Part shown: piece after piece, positions 5,855-5,859 of the stretch
Numbering within the stretch: position 1 is the first letter of the stretch
Layout: each line of letters begins with the position of its first letter
From: Candidatus Cloacimonas sp. SDB
GTDB taxonomy: Bacteria > Cloacimonadota > Cloacimonadia > Cloacimonadales > TCS61
NCBI GenBank assembly: GCA_001412425.1
Contig: LKUH01000019.1
Coordinates: 1 to 5,859 of the forward strand
DNA: 5,859 nucleotides
Reading direction: 5' to 3'
Notes under the pieces: generated by a model
What the model saw: the letters and a program-made list of their open reading frames with translations, nothing else
Databases searched by the model: none
Told to the model about the DNA's origin: nothing
Translations under genes and position numbers: made by a program

Positions 5855-5859
5855 CGTTT

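Larger units (their letters stand above)
5659..5859. other. Non-coding region dense in transposase-site motifs
   Basis: No gene is supported in these 201 bases. They hold repeat B, then TTTGTCATTT (5782-5791, like TTTGTCATTTTT within A), then the inverted site C at the right edge. I see no terminator: CCTG (5664-5667) and CAGG (5676-5679) could form only a weak hairpin with no T-tract. The density of end-like motifs suggests a transposon end or a regulatory region before a partner gene that starts past the window. Confidence 0.5.

Noticed and set aside
3124..5859. A CRISPR-associated or Tn7-like transposon (TnsA, TnsC, TniQ, Cas genes).
   Set aside because: Only a transposase is present. The small ORFs do not look like TnsA or TniQ, and no CRISPR array or Cas motif is visible. 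A partner past the window cannot be excluded.

Overview
The window is AT-rich bacterial DNA. Its genes have clear Shine-Dalgarno sites and the intact tRNA has an encoded CCA end. I cannot place the host from this sequence: a low-GC Gram-positive or another AT-rich bacterium would both fit. The content is accessory: one tRNA locus, two unrelated DNA-recombination systems, and small genes of unknown function. Nothing here looks like ordinary housekeeping apart from the tRNA.

Left edge (1-315). An intact CAU-anticodon tRNA lies at 197-272, followed by a strong intrinsic terminator. Before it is a decayed second copy of the same tRNA (about 6-163). That copy is split in its D-arm by about 88 bp flanked by the 4-bp repeat TAGC, and it carries two hairpins. 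The locus looks like a repeatedly used integration site.

Site-specific recombinase (243-1805, minus). A large serine recombinase reads toward the tRNA, runs through the terminator, and stops inside the T-arm. Its last nine residues are the antisense of the tRNA 3' end. This fits an integrated element whose attachment site is the tRNA 3' end, with the element extending to the right.

Middle (1806-3123). A short divergent promoter region leads to a 356-residue, mostly helical protein that I do not recognise. It is followed by a 133-bp intergenic region carrying 10-bp-spaced tandem operator-like repeats around a possible promoter.

Transposition operon (3124-5658). Two small unknown genes overlap each other and then a MuA-type DDE transposase by 8 and 4 bp. 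A 37-39 bp sequence occurs just before the transposase start (3489-3527, inside the second small gene) and again just after its stop (5680-5716). An inverted partial copy lies at the right edge of the window. These are probably transposase-binding or end sites. No MuB/TnsC-type ATPase, TniQ or Cas gene is visible; a partner gene, or the right end of the transposon, may lie just past 5859.

How the parts might work together (inference): a serine-recombinase element sits at the tRNA, and a Mu-type transposition module is either part of it or nested inside it.
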